Source: Lachancea dasiensis
Taxonomy: Eukaryota; Ascomycota; Saccharomycetes; Saccharomycetales; Saccharomycetaceae
Assembly (NCBI GenBank): GCA_900074725.1
Contig: LT598460.1
Span: 67,502 to 131,501 of the forward strand
Length of the DNA stretch: 64,000 nucleotides
Direction of reading: 5' to 3'
The translations under genes were made by a program, and so were the position numbers. Under the pieces are notes generated by a model. The model made no database searches. It had not been told where the DNA came from and saw only the letters and a list, made by a program, of their open reading frames with translations. Below are positions 12,069 through 21,142 of this stretch, one piece after another. The number at the start of each line of letters is the position of its first letter. Position 1 is the stretch's first letter.

Positions 12069-12602
12069 ATGGCTGTTCTGTCGTCTGTTAACGTTACTTA
12101 CTTTCGGGTGGGATTTCTCTCGTTTCTGGCGTTTGCGTGTATCAAGGATGTAAACATCATCCTATCAAATCAATCCGTGCTGATGTTCACCCAAGCCATG
12201 CATCTCCCGGCCTTAACGTTGTCCTCTTACAGCGCTCAATTGGGATTGTTTGCCATAATCTTCGGTTTAATGGCCCTCCATGACTTAGTGCCTCTTCTAG
12301 AACAAAACAAGATGTTCTTCGAGTCCATCGTTCCACTCAGATTGATGCTGTTCTTCATCCTTACGACCATATCATACTATGTCGAGAGTAACCTCTTTGT
12401 TCATAACAATGCCGTTTTCATCTATGGCTTTTGTGAAGTTTGGATCAATTTCCTCATCTTCTCTGCATTGCGAGACGAAAAGAACGAAGAGTTCAAAAAG
12501 GCCAACCGCATTGTACTCGAAAGCAGCCCTGAGGAACTGGAACCATTGGCAGAGCTGGAGGAGCTAACTGGCGACGACTCTGTTCAGATAGTGGAGGAGT
12601 AG
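12069..12602 (+). CDS. ILM1: Ilm1-family membrane protein
   Basis: This 177-residue integral membrane protein has four hydrophobic segments (about residues 8-26, 43-76, 90-106 and 115-134) and an acidic, Glu-rich C-terminus. It is recognised as Ilm1 (203 residues in S. cerevisiae, YJR118C) by size, membrane layout, segments such as VTYFRVGFLSFLAFACIKD, and position next to JHD2 and PRO3. Ilm1 is linked to mitochondrial DNA maintenance and slow growth, but its molecular role is unsettled. The first in-frame ATG is at 12069; an upstream TTG is ignored. Confidence 0.88.
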   Translation: MAVLSSVNVTYFRVGFLSFLAFACIKDVNIILSNQSVLMFTQAMHLPALTLSSYSAQLGLFAIIFGLMALHDLVPLLEQNKMFFESIVPLRLMLFFILTTISYYVESNLFVHNNAVFIYGFCEVWINFLIFSALRDEKNEEFKKANRIVLESSPEELEPLAELEELTGDDSVQIVEE

Positions 12603-12682
12603 CTCTACCATTTTTGAATGCATTCAAAAACCCTGCATCTTTAGCTATGACGATTATTGTTATAATGAGTTCTCTATATAAA

Positions 12683-14635
12683 CTAAACCTGTGTACCGTT
12701 CTCCTTTACATATTCACTAACAATAAAATGTAAAAAGTCCTCCAATTCCTTAAAGTTTGAGAATTTTGTGTTGAATAATGTTGTACCGGAGTCGTTAATA
12801 TATTTGACTGTCGTACTAGCATTGCAGTAGTTAGAGCTCTCGAGACCAAATTCAATTTCGCCAGCAGACGGCAGCAGTAATGTGAGGTAGGTCCGGGGCT
12901 TTCTCAAAATGCTTTCAAACAGTTTGATTTCGCGATCGAGCTTGACAATGTGCTTGTCAAAGCCTTGTTCGCCGAATGTATCGCTAGATTTTGTTTTTTC
13001 GATGGTAGAGTCTTTAAGGGTAGCACCTTCAACTACATCAAGCACATACGTTTTGACAACATTCTGTAGCAAGTCCAAGTAGTTGGCATGCCTGAATTTA
13101 CCCAATATTGGACGCAGTAAAAGCACCTCATGGTTTTGTGATCTGGGGGAGTTCTTAGGAGCGCTTTCGCCTTTTTGCTCCAACACCAAGTTTCTTTTTA
13201 ATTGTTTTTTAAACATTGTGACCAGCAACATCCTTAGCATCACCAAAATTAGGCGAGCTTTCTTATCATTTGTTTTCGGAGCGTCCTGTTGCCGATTCAT
13301 GACTATATCATCGGTTAGACTGATCATTTCGAACTCCATCTTTTCGGTAGCAAATTCAACTGTAATTTTGTTTTCATTCTCGATACTGACCCCGTACGAT
13401 ATCAGATTAGCTGCTTCCTTTTTCATATGGAACATCAATTCCTTTTCAAAAATGAAGAATTGTAGTCTTGCAATTTGGCGACGAATGTCCTGTTCCTCAG
13501 CGAGATTGTTGCTTGGAATCAAGAGTTCATCTAATGATGTCTCTCCGCTCAATATGTAATCATCTTCTTCTTCGATTTTGTTGAAAATTCTTACCCGCAG
13601 AAATCTTTCCTGGTTCAGTCTGCCTAACGCGCTAGCCTGCTGTGTTTCCGATGGAACAATCTCTAATGTATTGTTCTTAGGTTCATGCCTTAGGATAGCT
13701 ATACCACGCTCTTGCTTGTATCTGGAGCCCGAGTCCTCGTATCCGTACTTGAGCCCTAGCGTCCTTTCGCCCGTTTCTTTATCTTTCATTCTAAACACAA
13801 CGTCTTTACGGGAAATATAATGAGACAGTTTAGACCAGTAATTCTGTTCTCTCTCCACAGTCAATTCCAGCGCTTTGTGTGTTTCCTTCATCAAAAGACG
13901 AGATTCTTCGAGACTCCGTAGTTTCCATCCCTTTGTCACAAGGTTACCTTCCATTATCTCCGACTCCTTCGGTTTTTCATATGGAACCTTTTCAGCATTC
14001 AAAGAAGCAGATGGTACAGTTTTCTTCAAAAATGGTGACATAGAAGCAGTGGCTGCTGAAGGCCGAACAGAGGACAGCAAGAGTGATACAAACTCTAACG
14101 CCAAAGAGGATTCGTTGAGCGCGAGGTCCAGCGATAGGACGGCATTCTTTCTCAGTTGTTGAAATTGTTCATGTGTCATATCGTTTTCTTCATCTTCATT
14201 TAAAGTACCTTCAATCGGTTGTGGTATCAAAATTTGATCCCCTGCACTACCTGTAGCCTCAGAATCATTCATATCAATGTCTATATCACCATTTGCTATT
14301 GAATGCGTTTGAGTAGGCTCCTTGGCGATTTCCTCCAGCAGAGCCTCCTCTGAGAGGTCAGCAAATTTAGAACCAGGTCCTCGACTTTGTAATATAATAG
14401 GTATTAGTTTATCCAGCGGCAAGTTTCCATAAGTCTCATACGGATTGTTTATCAATGACTGTGAGGCCGCAGGTGTTTGTTCTGTGTTGTTGTCTAGCTG
14501 ATCTTCGCTTCCTATATCATTTGTAGGCGGGACAAAGGAGGGCAGCGGCCTTATCAGATTAGGATCAATTGCAAGTGGAATCTTGCGGACATCTTCATTC
14601 ACAACATGATCAGCCTTAGATTGATTTTCTACCAT
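12683..14635 (-). CDS. SRB4: Mediator head subunit Med17/Srb4
   Basis: This 650-residue protein matches Srb4/Med17, the scaffold of the Mediator head module that contacts RNA polymerase II (687 residues in S. cerevisiae). It opens with an acidic, low-complexity N-terminus including a Gly-Pro-rich LPLDKLIPIILQSRGPGSKF segment typical of Med17. A helical middle holds EERSRLLMKETHKALELTVEREQNYW-like residues, and the C-terminal half contains RPILGKFRHANYLDLLQNVV. The ATG at 14635 is the first in frame. The gene sits between ILM1 and RPN3, consistent with YER022W. Confidence 0.95.
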   Translation of the reverse strand: MVENQSKADHVVNEDVRKIPLAIDPNLIRPLPSFVPPTNDIGSEDQLDNNTEQTPAASQSLINNPYETYGNLPLDKLIPIILQSRGPGSKFADLSEEALLEEIAKEPTQTHSIANGDIDIDMNDSEATGSAGDQILIPQPIEGTLNEDEENDMTHEQFQQLRKNAVLSLDLALNESSLALEFVSLLLSSVRPSAATASMSPFLKKTVPSASLNAEKVPYEKPKESEIMEGNLVTKGWKLRSLEESRLLMKETHKALELTVEREQNYWSKLSHYISRKDVVFRMKDKETGERTLGLKYGYEDSGSRYKQERGIAILRHEPKNNTLEIVPSETQQASALGRLNQERFLRVRIFNKIEEEDDYILSGETSLDELLIPSNNLAEEQDIRRQIARLQFFIFEKELMFHMKKEAANLISYGVSIENENKITVEFATEKMEFEMISLTDDIVMNRQQDAPKTNDKKARLILVMLRMLLVTMFKKQLKRNLVLEQKGESAPKNSPRSQNHEVLLLRPILGKFRHANYLDLLQNVVKTYVLDVVEGATLKDSTIEKTKSSDTFGEQGFDKHIVKLDREIKLFESILRKPRTYLTLLLPSAGEIEFGLESSNYCNASTTVKYINDSGTTLFNTKFSNFKELEDFLHFIVSEYVKENGTQV

Positions 14636-14841
14636 TGACTTGTGGGTCACCTCTGGTTTCCTTTTCTCAGCTATATATCACCGTAAGGCTTATTTTCAAG
14701 TTTTGAATTTCCAAATATTGATATAATCTTTTGAGACTGTGAAATCTGTCACTGAGGAGATATTTGCGTGATTAATTCATCTATGTCTTACTTACTCATT
14801 AAACGATGGCCAGGAAAGTGCGCTCGCAGTAGCCACCAAGC

Positions 14842-16356
14842 TTAATAGAAATCACCCAGGTCACCTAAGTCATCCTCGTCCAGATCCGCGAGATCGATAA
14901 CTTCTTCTGCCTGCTCGAATTGCCCAGAGTCTTTGCCTTTATCCTTATTCCCATTATCTGGGTACCTCATGGCCATTACGCACTCATCATGTAACTGACT
15001 GACAAACTTGATTCTTTCGTCAAATAGTTGCTGTGGTTGCTGGGTTGCATAAACATTCAACAGCTCGCTGCTCTCGATATAGCCTTCTTCATGATTGATC
15101 TTCGCCTCTATGACACCATCTCTAATAGCTCTAGAAACCATGTACTCTACTGTCTGTTCAGATTCCAAACGCAGCTTCAGGCAAATGTCTTTTAGCGAAA
15201 TCTTCTTGTAAGTCAGCGAGATTATTCTGATGCCGGTCTTTATTACACTAGATCTTAGTCGGACACAAAGCTGGTAGTTTCCATCATTAAGAAGCTCTTT
15301 TTTGTAGGTAGAAATAGCTGATGTGAATTTGTTTAGGTCACCAAGTTTGACGGCTTTGGACAAGTGGTAATAGGGCAGCAAAGACCTTTCCATGTTTTTT
15401 TGCTTGAAGAACGACAGTTCTGGAATGTCTCCCATCAACAGTTCTATAACGCAGTGCAATTTATTGGCCTGTTGTAAAAATCCAATGCTTTTTTTGGTAT
15501 TTGGCGCTTTGCGAATTGCAGCCACCACAAAGTCGTTGGCGCTTGAGTAATCTAGTTGGATAGCGTTTACCTTTGACAAATAGTAATAATAACGGGCTTC
15601 CAAGGGGCTGGACACATCGTTGGATCCTGGAAACTCGATTTTGCTGATGAAGTCGGCGGCCGTGTCAACTTCACCAGTTTGTAAAAAGCTTCTCAAAATG
15701 AAAGTGATTAGCATTGCCCTTGTTTCATTGTCATGCTTAAGAGTAGCAGTTTTCAAGAACTTGACCATTTCTGCTCTAATTGATATGTCGAAGTTTTGTC
15801 CCATAAGCTCGCGTGCCCTGTACAAATAAAACCAGAGCTTGGCATTGACAAGGTCAAGTGTCCGTTCATTGTAGAAATTCAAAACTTTTGGCAAAACCAC
15901 TTGTGCATTAAAAGAATCTAGAGACTCCACTTGTTGTGAGTCAAGAAGAAATAGTTGCACCATCAGATGCACAAAGCTGTTTACATCTGCAGAAACATCC
16001 ACAGTATTGCTACCATTCTTAAGTTGATAGAACGCTGCAGGATATTTTTGGCGCTCGTCGCTGGCGTTTTCTACCCTGCTTTTTTGATTATTGTTGATAT
16101 ACTTCAATAGCGGTACCTTAAACCCGGAATCGTCAGGATAGAGCAAGTTCACCACTATAGAAAGGGACTCCTTGTCTAGTAGAGTTCTTAGTGTACTCAA
16201 TCCACGGATAGCTTTCCAAACAAAGCGTGAGTCCAAGCTTGTCGTAGTTTTAGAGACGTCGGTCAGAAGGTCGATGATTTTGTCGACAGTGGTTTGATTC
16301 GACACCTGAGCTTGAGATTCATGAGCAGAATCCACCTCCATTTCCTCGGTCGTCAT
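14842..16356 (-). CDS. RPN3: 26S proteasome lid subunit Rpn3
   Basis: This 504-residue PCI-domain protein is a non-ATPase subunit of the 19S regulatory lid (523 residues in S. cerevisiae). Visible family blocks are LKHDNETRAMLI, LEARYYYYLSKVNAIQLDYSSAN, NKLHCVIELLMGDIPELSFF and SLLPYYHLSKAVKLGDL. The PCI/winged-helix end reads LRSSVIKTGIRIISLTYKKISL...EQTVEYMVSRAIRDGVIEAKI. An acidic C-terminal tail (DLADLDEDDLGDLGDFY) closes the protein. A PACE element upstream fits Rpn4 control of proteasome genes. Confidence 0.97.
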   Translation of the reverse strand: MTTEEMEVDSAHESQAQVSNQTTVDKIIDLLTDVSKTTTSLDSRFVWKAIRGLSTLRTLLDKESLSIVVNLLYPDDSGFKVPLLKYINNNQKSRVENASDERQKYPAAFYQLKNGSNTVDVSADVNSFVHLMVQLFLLDSQQVESLDSFNAQVVLPKVLNFYNERTLDLVNAKLWFYLYRARELMGQNFDISIRAEMVKFLKTATLKHDNETRAMLITFILRSFLQTGEVDTAADFISKIEFPGSNDVSSPLEARYYYYLSKVNAIQLDYSSANDFVVAAIRKAPNTKKSIGFLQQANKLHCVIELLMGDIPELSFFKQKNMERSLLPYYHLSKAVKLGDLNKFTSAISTYKKELLNDGNYQLCVRLRSSVIKTGIRIISLTYKKISLKDICLKLRLESEQTVEYMVSRAIRDGVIEAKINHEEGYIESSELLNVYATQQPQQLFDERIKFVSQLHDECVMAMRYPDNGNKDKGKDSGQFEQAEEVIDLADLDEDDLGDLGDFY

Positions 16357-16444
16357 TAGTACAGTGGATTGATGATTGAAGTTGATTCGATAACCCTCTT
16401 CGACTTGAACCTTAATGTACTATGTTTGGTTCATGTTCGTTACG

Positions 16445-16453
16445 GGTGGCAAA
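16445..16453 (+). promoter_or_regulatory. PACE (Rpn4-binding element) upstream of RPN3
   Basis: GGTGGCAAA, the exact core of the proteasome-associated control element, lies about 90 bases upstream of the RPN3 start codon. Rpn4 activates proteasome subunit genes through this element in S. cerevisiae and related yeasts. The match, distance and target gene agree. Confidence 0.85.
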
Positions 16454-17274
16454 ATGTAGGAATTTGACTATCAAGCAATCACGTGGAGGAAACATAATTA
16501 TAAAGTACTTAACATGAGTACAGCGAAAGTCGTGTCGAAGCTCTCCTGCAATTGCAATTGGATCCGTGATTTGGACGACTGTGCTCCAAACGAGATATAG
16601 CTATATAAACTGGAGAAGCACCTAACGCGCGTTATGAGGAACAGGTTTTTTTTTATCGTGTCATTATAGTACAAAATGATGACAAACAGTGCTGGTAACG
16701 GCCACATATTCGAGTTAAACGCTGGAGGCTTCGTAGAAGCAGCATAGTCGGGGCCCTGATGGTTAACGAAAGTGGAGAAAAAGCTTTGATTCCAAATGCT
16801 GCTGGCTGAAGAAGAATTTGCTTCGCCGCGATAGGTGATACATCATTGTTGTACAAGCTTTCCTGTGTGATACCTGATGGCCCAGTTGTTTCTGTTAATA
16901 TGATGAGGGCTATGTTGCTTTCTGGTGACTTGTGGCCATGTTTTAGGAGAGGTAGTGGCCTAACCCGTGTGTTGGATCCATCATTGTCTGTAACTACCCT
17001 TATAAGTTATTTCCGGGCTTGCCTTGGGAGTTATAGCGTGCTGTTGTGCTATTTGATAACCCAAATATTGATCCGTGGGTGTTGCATAAGGCATTGCTAA
17101 TTTCATTATGGTCGCTATCGCAGATGCATTTTACATTAAGGGACATCGTAGACGTCAAATTTGACTAAAGGGTAAATTCCAATGGACGTTTTGGTTCTTA
17201 GATTATCACCATGCTCTTTTTTTCTGGCCCTAATTTGAAAGAAGTGGATGATGCTGAAAAAGCGAGTATGTGTC

Positions 17275-17385
17275 TTAGTTTGAGGCTGATGCTTTGAACT
17301 TATTCTGGAGTGCAATGTATCGGACCATGTCGTCGTCAGCGGCAAATAGCCTGTCGTATTGTTCCTGTTGTCTGTTAGTAGGCAT
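17275..17385 (-). other. Possible 3' exon or 36-codon ORF with intron-end signals
   Basis: On the minus strand an exact TACTAAC branch-site sequence (17380-17374) is followed 7 bases later by CAG ending at 17365. The downstream frame reads EQYDRLFAADDDMVRYIALQNK and ends at a TAA (17275-17277). The same frame also has an ATG at 17385 that overlaps the branch site, giving a 36-residue ORF. I found no convincing donor (GTATGT) at a normal distance upstream, so a spliced gene is unproven. The product is not recognised. Confidence 0.25.
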
Positions 17386-17750
17386 CTCAGACAACATTTA
17401 AGTACCTGGCACAAGTGAATTTTCCCTTCGACTTCTGTGCGTCTCACCGTGACTTTTTTGGCCACAAATGTGGTTATCCAGTACACCAAAAAAACCCGTC
17501 CTTATGTAAAAACAGAACGAAAATGACCGGGCCGCGACTGGAGTCTCCAAACTTGACTTCGAGATATCCGAGAACCTAACTAATTTGAAGGCGGCCAGGT
17601 CCTTCATATATGTTTCGATTCCTCCGCATCCTCCAGATTGGCAACAACCGCAGATCTATCACTTCGTACTATTCTGACACTATTTGGAGATTAACACCTC
17701 GGCACTCACCAAATTATAACAAACCGCTCTCGAACTGTTAGCTTTACCAG

Positions 17751-17888
17751 ATGGGCATCTGCGGCAAGAACATGCTGGCCTACAAGAAGAGATCCAGTTA
17801 CATTAATTCTGCACGCTCGCCCTACAACGTCCGCTCCATTCTTCTGGAGAGGTTCGGCCAGCTCAACTTATCTAAAAGAAAGGTATAG
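17751..17888 (+). CDS. Small ORF, 45 residues, unknown
   Basis: This short open frame begins MGICGKNMLAYKKRSSY and ends QLNLSKRKV. It is basic, with 11 Lys/Arg, and has Gly2 and Cys4, which resembles the start of myristoylated and palmitoylated proteins, although Lys6 is unfavourable for myristoylation. Its GC content is higher than that of its surroundings. No homologue is recognised and chance occurrence is possible. Confidence 0.2.
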   Translation: MGICGKNMLAYKKRSSYINSARSPYNVRSILLERFGQLNLSKRKV

Positions 17889-18535
17889 CCTATAATGTGA
17901 AGGTCATTTTCGGCACCATGACAATCATTACGGCTCCTTCATTCAATAAAAATACTCGATTCACATTTTTTGGTATATTAAATTGGAAATCAACTCATAT
18001 TAAGCATTTGAATGAATTCCATGTCACTGTCCCCATATAATTACACCAATTCAATACTTCGAGACTTTCCAACAGATAATCAGAGTGTCAGACACCATGT
18101 AAGAGGCTCACTGGCAAATTACTCGGGTCGATGACTATATAGATTATTAATACCCACGAAGCACATTCTCATACTCTTAGCGATAAACACAAGTTCGACA
18201 AGCAGAACTTACAAAGCAAGCGAGAATACTCACCCAAAAGTATCCCGCAACTGTGGTCATTGGATGCCATCCATGAGTGTTGGACATACAAATATCCTTT
18301 ACATCGTCGTTTGTGATGATTGAATATAGTGCTCAATTCATGTCCCCACACGCATTATCTGCTTGGCCAACCACAGGAATGAACAGGACTGGTGCTTGCT
18401 GAACCTTCCGTGAGGGACTGAAAGACGGTTTACTTACTCTTCTGAGCTCTGTTTTGAAAGCAGAGTGCCTGATACAGTGTCTTGTGGTCAACGAGCCGTC
18501 AATTTAGCACACACAGAGCTATAGCAGCATTAGCA

Positions 18536-21103
18536 ATGGTAAAGGGAGAGTTTTCGTTAAATGGAGAGCCTCTAGATATAACACAGAAACTAATCCACCG
18601 TTACTATAACAAGGGCCTATGGCCTACTCGGGATGACAGCGAGTCGAGTTTGACCTCTGAAAGTGACGACAAACCCGACAGTCGTGATCCTGCAAGCAAT
18701 GGCCCAAATATGGACGAGGCAGAAGGTGGCGCGCTGCGAAAGTTTGCATCACTTTTGAAACGTATGTTCAGTAGAGATTACGAACGCAATGTCCTCATAG
18801 AAAAGCTAGCGCAAGAAAAACAGCACGCGACATCTTACGAAGAATGGCTAGCCGCCGCTCTACAGTTAGATGAACTCACACGTACCAACGAATGGAAGGC
18901 CCGCGACGAAACAACGCTCTATGACTATAAACTGATTGAAACACACACCCAGAATATGCGGCGGGCCCGCCTAAACGGGGACTATGCTGAGCTGCTGTAT
19001 CTCATACGAACCACCTGGATTAGAAATTCGGGTAATATGGGTAATGTCAATTTATATCGACACTCTCACGTCGGCACGAAGTATTTGATTGATGACTATA
19101 TGCGCGAATCGAAGCTGGCTTTGCAAGAATTGGTCAGGCATTCGGATTTGGACGAAGAGTATCTACTGGGAATGTTAGTACAAACCCGCAAAAACATTGG
19201 GCGGACAGCTCTAGTTCTCAGCGGGGGTGGGAGTTTTGGCCTCTTCCATATCGGGGTACTAGCAACTCTTTTTGAGCAGGATTTATTACCACGGGTGGTA
19301 AGCGGCAGTAGCGCGGGCGCTATCGTTGCAAGCATTTTATGTTCTTGCCATAAGGGAGAGATCGTTGGCCTTGTAGAAACTGTGCTCGAGAAGGAACTCA
19401 ATATTTTCCAGGACGATTCGGAGAAAACCCAGGGCGAAAATCTTCTCATCAAGATATCTAGATTTTTGAAGAGCGGGACGTGGTTTGATAATAAAAATCT
19501 TGTCAAGACCATGATTGATTTTCTGGGTGATCTGACGTTTCGGGAAGCTTATAATAGGACAGGAAAGATTCTGAACATCACAGTGTCCCCAGCTTCTGTT
19601 TTTGAACAGCCCGGCCTTTTGAACAACCTAACAGCTCCAAACGTTTTAATTTGGTCGGCAGTTTGTGCATCTTGTTCTTTACCCGGTATTTTTCCCTCTA
19701 CACCACTCTACGAGAAAGATGCCAAAACTGGAGAAACGAGGGAGTGGAACAGCAGCACGGTTAAATTCGTCGACGGTTCTGTTGATAACGACTTGCCGAT
19801 ATCCCGACTTTCGGAGATGTTCAATGTCGATCATATCATAGCATGTCAGGTAAACCTTCACGTGTTTCCCTTTCTTAAGATGTCAGTCTCATGTGTAGGA
19901 GGGGAGATTGAAGACGAGTTTAGTGCTCGCTTTCGTCAGAACTTATCATCGGTTTACAACTTCGTCTCCAACGAAATAATTCACGTCCTCGAACTGGTGA
20001 CAGAATTGGGGGTGGCCACAAATGTTCTCACAAAGTTCAGGTCTATTTTATCTCAACAATACTCGGGCGACATCACCATTTTGCCTGACATGAACATGCT
20101 TCTTCGTATGAATGAGCTGCTGGCGAACCCGTCGACCGATTTCCTTCTGAGGGAAACGGTGAATGGCGCTCGGGCAACTTGGCCCAAAATATCTATTATC
20201 AAAAATCATTGTGAACAAGAGTTTGAGCTCGACAAAGCGATATCATTTTTGAAGGGAAAGATCATATCAAATCCGTCCTTCAGCACGAAAAACCCATTTC
20301 AGTTTACGGATTTGTCCATATCCTTGATAAATACTCCAGAAATGCCTGCCAATGATGGCCACGCTCCCAATGTTTTAGATGATACCATTCTCAACCCTCA
20401 TGCAACTGATAGAATGCTAGTGATCAACGATAATTCCAAAAGACCGCATTCTTATGGCAAGACTAGTATTTCCATTGCTGAGGCGAGCAAGAGTATGTAT
20501 CATCACCGGCGCAAGTCAGATTCATACACGAAGACCAAGAGCAATTCAAGGTATGGCTTGCCACATCCAGGTGGCTCAGCTTCTCATATTTCAACAAAAC
20601 TCCTTCCCACTTTAATGGGATATAGTCCTAGAATGGATCGGAAAAAAAGCGTTGGACAACTTCAATTTGGTCCAAGCGCATCTTCAGGCTTGCCAGAATA
20701 TCAGAGCAAGCTAGAATCAACAAGGCATAGTAACAGTTTTACAACTTTACATGGTCAAAGGGGCATGGGTATGAATTCGTCAGATCGAACAAATCCGCCA
20801 TCTCCACTTTCTGCTCCCATCAACACGACATTCGAAGATAGTTCCAGGAAAGGCTCTGTCACTTCGCATGATTCACCACTGAAAGGTTACAAACGGGCCA
20901 CAAAGTCCCACAAAAGTAGACCGCCAACGCTCAACCGCTCGAATACTACCAATACGCTGAAGACAAAGGCATCTACAAAAATAAAGAATGGAGTTAAGCC
21001 TGAGCCTAAGGTTAACTCATATGTGGAAGACGACTCTTTAGACCCTGCTCAAGCTGAGGAGGATGAGAAAGATGAGAAAGATGAGAAAGAAAGTAGTACT
21101 TAA
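18536..21103 (+). CDS. TGL4: Lipid-droplet triacylglycerol lipase, Tgl4/Tgl5 type
   Basis: This 855-residue patatin-domain lipase is the single pre-duplication counterpart of S. cerevisiae Tgl4 (YKR089C) and Tgl5 (YOR081C), which hydrolyse stored triacylglycerol on lipid droplets. The patatin core shows the oxyanion motif GGGSFGLFHIGV from residue 230, the nucleophile motif GSSAG (257-261, Ser259), and the dyad aspartate in VDGSVDND (Asp413). The preceding region (EWKARDETTLYDYKLI... TWIRNSGNMGNVNLYRHSHVGTK) is highly similar to both paralogues. A Ser-rich, low-complexity tail of about 270 residues ends in DEK repeats. In Tgl4 such tails carry phosphosites, which is a family fact rather than something seen here. 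The first ATG is at 18536; the TTG at 18482 is ignored. Adjacent DIA2 matches the YOR side. Confidence 0.93.
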   Translation: MVKGEFSLNGEPLDITQKLIHRYYNKGLWPTRDDSESSLTSESDDKPDSRDPASNGPNMDEAEGGALRKFASLLKRMFSRDYERNVLIEKLAQEKQHATSYEEWLAAALQLDELTRTNEWKARDETTLYDYKLIETHTQNMRRARLNGDYAELLYLIRTTWIRNSGNMGNVNLYRHSHVGTKYLIDDYMRESKLALQELVRHSDLDEEYLLGMLVQTRKNIGRTALVLSGGGSFGLFHIGVLATLFEQDLLPRVVSGSSAGAIVASILCSCHKGEIVGLVETVLEKELNIFQDDSEKTQGENLLIKISRFLKSGTWFDNKNLVKTMIDFLGDLTFREAYNRTGKILNITVSPASVFEQPGLLNNLTAPNVLIWSAVCASCSLPGIFPSTPLYEKDAKTGETREWNSSTVKFVDGSVDNDLPISRLSEMFNVDHIIACQVNLHVFPFLKMSVSCVGGEIEDEFSARFRQNLSSVYNFVSNEIIHVLELVTELGVATNVLTKFRSILSQQYSGDITILPDMNMLLRMNELLANPSTDFLLRETVNGARATWPKISIIKNHCEQEFELDKAISFLKGKIISNPSFSTKNPFQFTDLSISLINTPEMPANDGHAPNVLDDTILNPHATDRMLVINDNSKRPHSYGKTSISIAEASKSMYHHRRKSDSYTKTKSNSRYGLPHPGGSASHISTKLLPTLMGYSPRMDRKKSVGQLQFGPSASSGLPEYQSKLESTRHSNSFTTLHGQRGMGMNSSDRTNPPSPLSAPINTTFEDSSRKGSVTSHDSPLKGYKRATKSHKSRPPTLNRSNTTNTLKTKASTKIKNGVKPEPKVNSYVEDDSLDPAQAEEDEKDEKDEKESST

Positions 21104-21142
21104 GTAAGCGTATTGCTGCAATACTTGAATCTTACGGCCAGA

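Larger units (their letters stand above)
16357..18535. other. Gene-poor 2.2 kb join between two ancestral gene blocks
   Basis: RPN3 belongs to the YER/YJR block and the lipase gene to the YKR/YOR block, so this stretch spans the join. It contains no ORF that I can recognise. Candidates are a 45-codon ORF at 17751-17888 (plus) and a splice-acceptor-like site followed by a short open frame at 17275-17385 (minus), listed separately. Other ORFs of 60-117 codons overlap one another and lack content. I saw no tRNA and no LTR in it. Confidence 0.5.

Noticed and set aside
18169-18351. GTATGT donor at 18289 as the start of an intron leading to the 17.36 kb acceptor
   Set aside because: The intron would be about 925 bases, and no ATG-started frame runs into the donor.
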